Source: JAFLCL01 sp039809495
Lineage (GTDB): Bacteria > Myxococcota_A > Polyangia > Polyangiales > Sandaracinaceae
NCBI GenBank assembly: GCA_039809495.1
Contig: JBDHVC010000009.1
Location: forward strand, 1 to 64,000
Direction: 5' to 3'
DNA length: 64,000 nucleotides
The position numbers were made by a program, and so were the translations under genes. The number at the start of each line of letters is the position of its first letter. Position 1 is the stretch's first letter. This document shows, piece after piece, positions 62,401-64,000 of this stretch. The notes under the pieces are model-generated. The model searched no databases and had not been told where the DNA came from. It worked only from the letters and a program-made list of their open reading frames with translations.

Positions 62401-64000
62401 GCGCTACCGCGCACCCGGGACGAGCCAGGATCTGATGCTCCGCTCGGACACGACGCCGCGCCAGAGCTGGACGTGGTACCGCGGCGGCGAGGCGTGCAGC
62501 GAAGACGCGCAGTGCCCGAACGCGGAGGGCAGCCCGAACCTCGTCTCGGGGCAGGTCGTGGCGCAGCGCTGCGTCACGAACCCGCGCTTCTCGACCATCC
62601 AGAGGGCCTGTGAAGGCGCGCAGCACTGCATCTGCTCGTCGTTCGATCAGGACTTCATGGACTACCAGAACGGGCTCGCGTACCGGACCGTCTCCGAGCC
62701 GCTCGAGTACTACCCCGTCGTCTACCTCTTCTGCTCGAACCCGCGCCTCAACGACATCTCGTGGTGCAACGTGTTCGACGCGGGCGAGAGCTTCCAAGAG
62801 GCGGTGTCGAACTGGCGCCGTGAGTGGGAGGCGCGCTATCCGACGTCGTACTTCCGGCGTTTCCGGCGGCCCTTCTCGGTGCGTCGCCGCTACCAGGGCA
62901 TCTCGGACGCGGCGAAGGTCTTCCAGCACCTCTTCTTCCGATACTTCTACAACGAGATCAACCGCGGCCGGACGCTGCGCGCGAACCGCTTCGTCAGCGA
63001 TCCGCTCCCGCTCGGCTTCAACGACGAATTCAACGCGTCGATCGACGCGATGAACTGGCTCGCGCAGATTGCCAGCCTGCCCGACGTCGGGTCCTACGAG
63101 TTCGACGCCGCGACGAACAGCTATCGGCACATGGGCGAGGCGGTCGGGATGCCCGGCTCCGACCTGAACCTCGAGCCGGGCCAGGGCTACTACACCTGGT
63201 CGCGCTACCAGGAGGGGGAGCTCGGCTTCTTCCGCATGGAGCGGCGCGGCGTCTTCTGGGACAAGCTCTTCGCCCTCCAGGCGCTCTCGCTGCGTGACTG
63301 GGGCGCCTCGAGCACGGGCTCCGAGGAGCGCTACTACATCAACTTCTACTCGGTGTTCCCGGTCGAGATGACCGAGCTCTTCGGGGGCTATATCCTCGAC
63401 GATCCGCGCTGGTTCGCGCCGCGCGTGGACACCTCGGGCGCGACGCCGCGGGTCGAGTACCCGAGCTGGTGGCGCGGGGGCGACTCCTGCGGCTCGGGTC
63501 CGCGACGCGGGCCGTGCCGCGGGCCGAACATGGCGGTCTACACGAACCCGCCGATCGAGGGGACGAGCAACGACATCCTCCGCTTCTACTCGGTGGTGTT
63601 CGCGCTCTCGGAGTTCCCGGTCTTCTACGACACGTCGTGGGAGGCGCGGCTCAGCGTCTTCAACCTCGGCAACGGCGACCAGTTCACGATGCCCGACCGG
63701 CAGCCGGACGGCTCGGACAGCTGCGCGTGGCGGACGCCACGCGAGGAGGCGCTCGGTGGGACGACGACGACGCTCACGCCGAGCGGCGCGACCTGCCTCG
63801 ACGTCGAGGACGCCGACTACATCACCTACACCTCCGATCGCCTCCACACGACGTGGGTCGCGGCGAAGGTGCGCTCGCGGACGACCTACAACCTCGAGGA
63901 GGAGCAGCTCGGCTTCCAGCTCCTGCACGAGATCTCGATGCGCCAAGATCGCGTGCGCGAGCTCGAGGACATCGAGGCGGGCCGCCCGCTGACCGCCGCG
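59486..64000 (+). CDS. Giant zinc-metalloprotease-like lipoprotein (second of two, cut by window end)
   Basis: At least 1505 residues, open to the window edge. Lipobox FGVASC near residue 35, then KSVFEGDWWYTRTIVG, which matches the KRLFEGSWYMAQTIID of the first paralog. The zinc site is HELGHGLGLEH (H851, E852, H855, H861) followed by NF, and the Met-turn is STMDYPGD with M937; both are closer to the consensus than in the first copy. Cys-rich modules (CTANEDCVTNACDTDRHVC) are present. It starts 11 bases after the first paralog with GGAGAGG, so the two are co-transcribed. Confidence 0.82.
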   Translation, partial: MTKNSDRLGMNMKILGKSPILLALLLAFGVASCSEVLPTVHRVQTNLISKSVFEGDWWYTRTIVGLPDDAAWAIGDAGAGAPWPGAMANYDLASRSGVIGRIRWVIDENYLYAYRATEIIPGSNLDANTPAFRGSPLAVYRIQAHADVRREYNSTTGETSNVVTENTTDRRWYEREFIRVDWSQNLVTFGQFGAGLEIEALFGAFRREPASLGIVDEGNTQLPAEWAPQFVRVGEDTDYRFFSEWPADARDTVHYMSFVTQEMWTPTECYGQSCGTSIAITMRDAFLRVPPHHDYAVETLANSEYDRFGIIRTEQRTYFRGGEPRSSLGEFCTANEDCVTNACDTDRHVCVGGLTDELGDTDYLTYYRLRHNFYASSLTSTECLTDWECNGRYGTGGTSGSVCDQAAHRCTIPLRDRVVRPVHYRLSPGYPTYLLRSAFEVISMWNETFMRGNRAVHGTPAPSGEDVACQSADPTQYCFCGDTIAAPEVNPATRSCPAHIDFFQPPGSRGVTDDFDCWIAGADDHPLADLDRPTEFSDYHAEDWTNLHFVGSECMLVLDVNSCDRDPNAACEQLGDIRYNMFNFVSAAASGFCGVMQPMQDPTTGEAIVSPINMGGQCLDNFGIQPLVYWPILRGEEPTDDLLSGDDIRRYFENVGNVVPPRSIAPGTTAGYDPTDPSRPGFPADLTRRFQDLMEEHRADFEQLRGVEGRARVHSDRRFAISRDPGGRELIRRYAAAAGSEGFPTPNTLESMAAAAMDAPGAMRGRTVDVGDPASLARVSPMSRDFLDTTLGDMERERALLQSGVCLLEERPALMYESQYGQYWAEAFRGFDNRTARIRWAQAWHRAVMQHELGHGLGLEHNFAGTFDRDNYVPAYYRIALENPLPVLESFDDASHGGNGDGVVTADETERYYAELDRVRRVRNDAGVGNYSTSSTMDYPGDLSDIMGLGFYDHAAVYYNYFNQVETYVGDPRYRAPGTSQDLMLRSDTTPRQSWTWYRGGEACSEDAQCPNAEGSPNLVSGQVVAQRCVTNPRFSTIQRACEGAQHCICSSFDQDFMDYQNGLAYRTVSEPLEYYPVVYLFCSNPRLNDISWCNVFDAGESFQEAVSNWRREWEARYPTSYFRRFRRPFSVRRRYQGISDAAKVFQHLFFRYFYNEINRGRTLRANRFVSDPLPLGFNDEFNASIDAMNWLAQIASLPDVGSYEFDAATNSYRHMGEAVGMPGSDLNLEPGQGYYTWSRYQEGELGFFRMERRGVFWDKLFALQALSLRDWGASSTGSEERYYINFYSVFPVEMTELFGGYILDDPRWFAPRVDTSGATPRVEYPSWWRGGDSCGSGPRRGPCRGPNMAVYTNPPIEGTSNDILRFYSVVFALSEFPVFYDTSWEARLSVFNLGNGDQFTMPDRQPDGSDSCAWRTPREEALGGTTTTLTPSGATCLDVEDADYITYTSDRLHTTWVAAKVRSRTTYNLEEEQLGFQLLHEISMRQDRVRELEDIEAGRPLTAA

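Noticed and set aside
59447..63946. A minus-strand open frame of about 1500 codons opposite the second metalloprotease
   Set aside because: Same reason: shadow composition and no recognisable start region or domain.

Overview
This is a gene-dense, very GC-rich chromosomal window that looks like a deltaproteobacterial (Myxococcota, Polyangiales-like) genome. Signs of this are two Ser/Thr protein kinases and a PP2C phosphatase, a PATAN/DUF4388-type plus J-domain plus TPR fusion, a TRAP-associated TatT lipoprotein, and many large Cys-rich lipoproteins with MopE-like Asp motifs and Asp/Ala/Gly linkers. The assignment is inference from gene content and composition. I see no tRNA, rRNA, CRISPR array, insertion sequence or phage gene. 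Because of the GC content nearly every gene carries long shadow frames; these are left out.

Layout. 0-10.7 kb: metabolic and housekeeping genes in short units (Lgt-like membrane enzyme, FmdB zinc ribbon, FAD oxidoreductase, a MaoC hydratase-thiolase pair, a lipoprotein, an isopropylmalate/isocitrate dehydrogenase-family enzyme, a PP2C phosphatase, a START-like protein, a Baeyer-Villiger-type monooxygenase with a palindromic operator). 10.7-20.3 kb is a minus-strand block: YbjN-UbiB-TsaC (translationally coupled), a radical SAM/SPASM enzyme with a small CxxC/YGGPP protein, a transmembrane Ser/Thr kinase, a GMC oxidoreductase and a MepA-like endopeptidase. 20.4-24.1 kb: TatT and DctP without TRAP membrane subunits, then the J-domain fusion. 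24.1-27.6 kb (minus): DUF2752 membrane protein, METTL9/DREV-like methyltransferase, helical-repeat protein. 27.9-33.6 kb: two tandem MopE/PPC-type lipoproteins and a GH113-like glycosidase. 33.6-36.5 kb: ftsE-ftsX-envC-like division unit. 36.5-40.8 kb: zinc-ribbon kinase, pseudo-receiver/XRE protein, repeat lipoprotein. 41-45 kb: prs-rplY facing pth-rpsF-rpsR-rplI. 45-53 kb: flavin reductase-like protein, TPR membrane protein, thrS coupled to a CoA-transferase pair, and an active/inactive M16 peptidase pair. 53-64 kb: an outer-membrane barrel and two giant paralogous metalloprotease lipoproteins behind a candidate sigma-54 promoter; the second protease runs off the window.

Two genome-wide patterns stand out. 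First, a palindromic repeat whose first three bases are often the stop codon of the upstream gene (TGACGGCGCG, eight exact copies, seven of them starting at a stop). In convergent pairs both stops form the two ends of one hairpin. Second, many genes have a promoter whose -10 box lies only 6-9 bases before the start codon, which predicts leaderless mRNAs.
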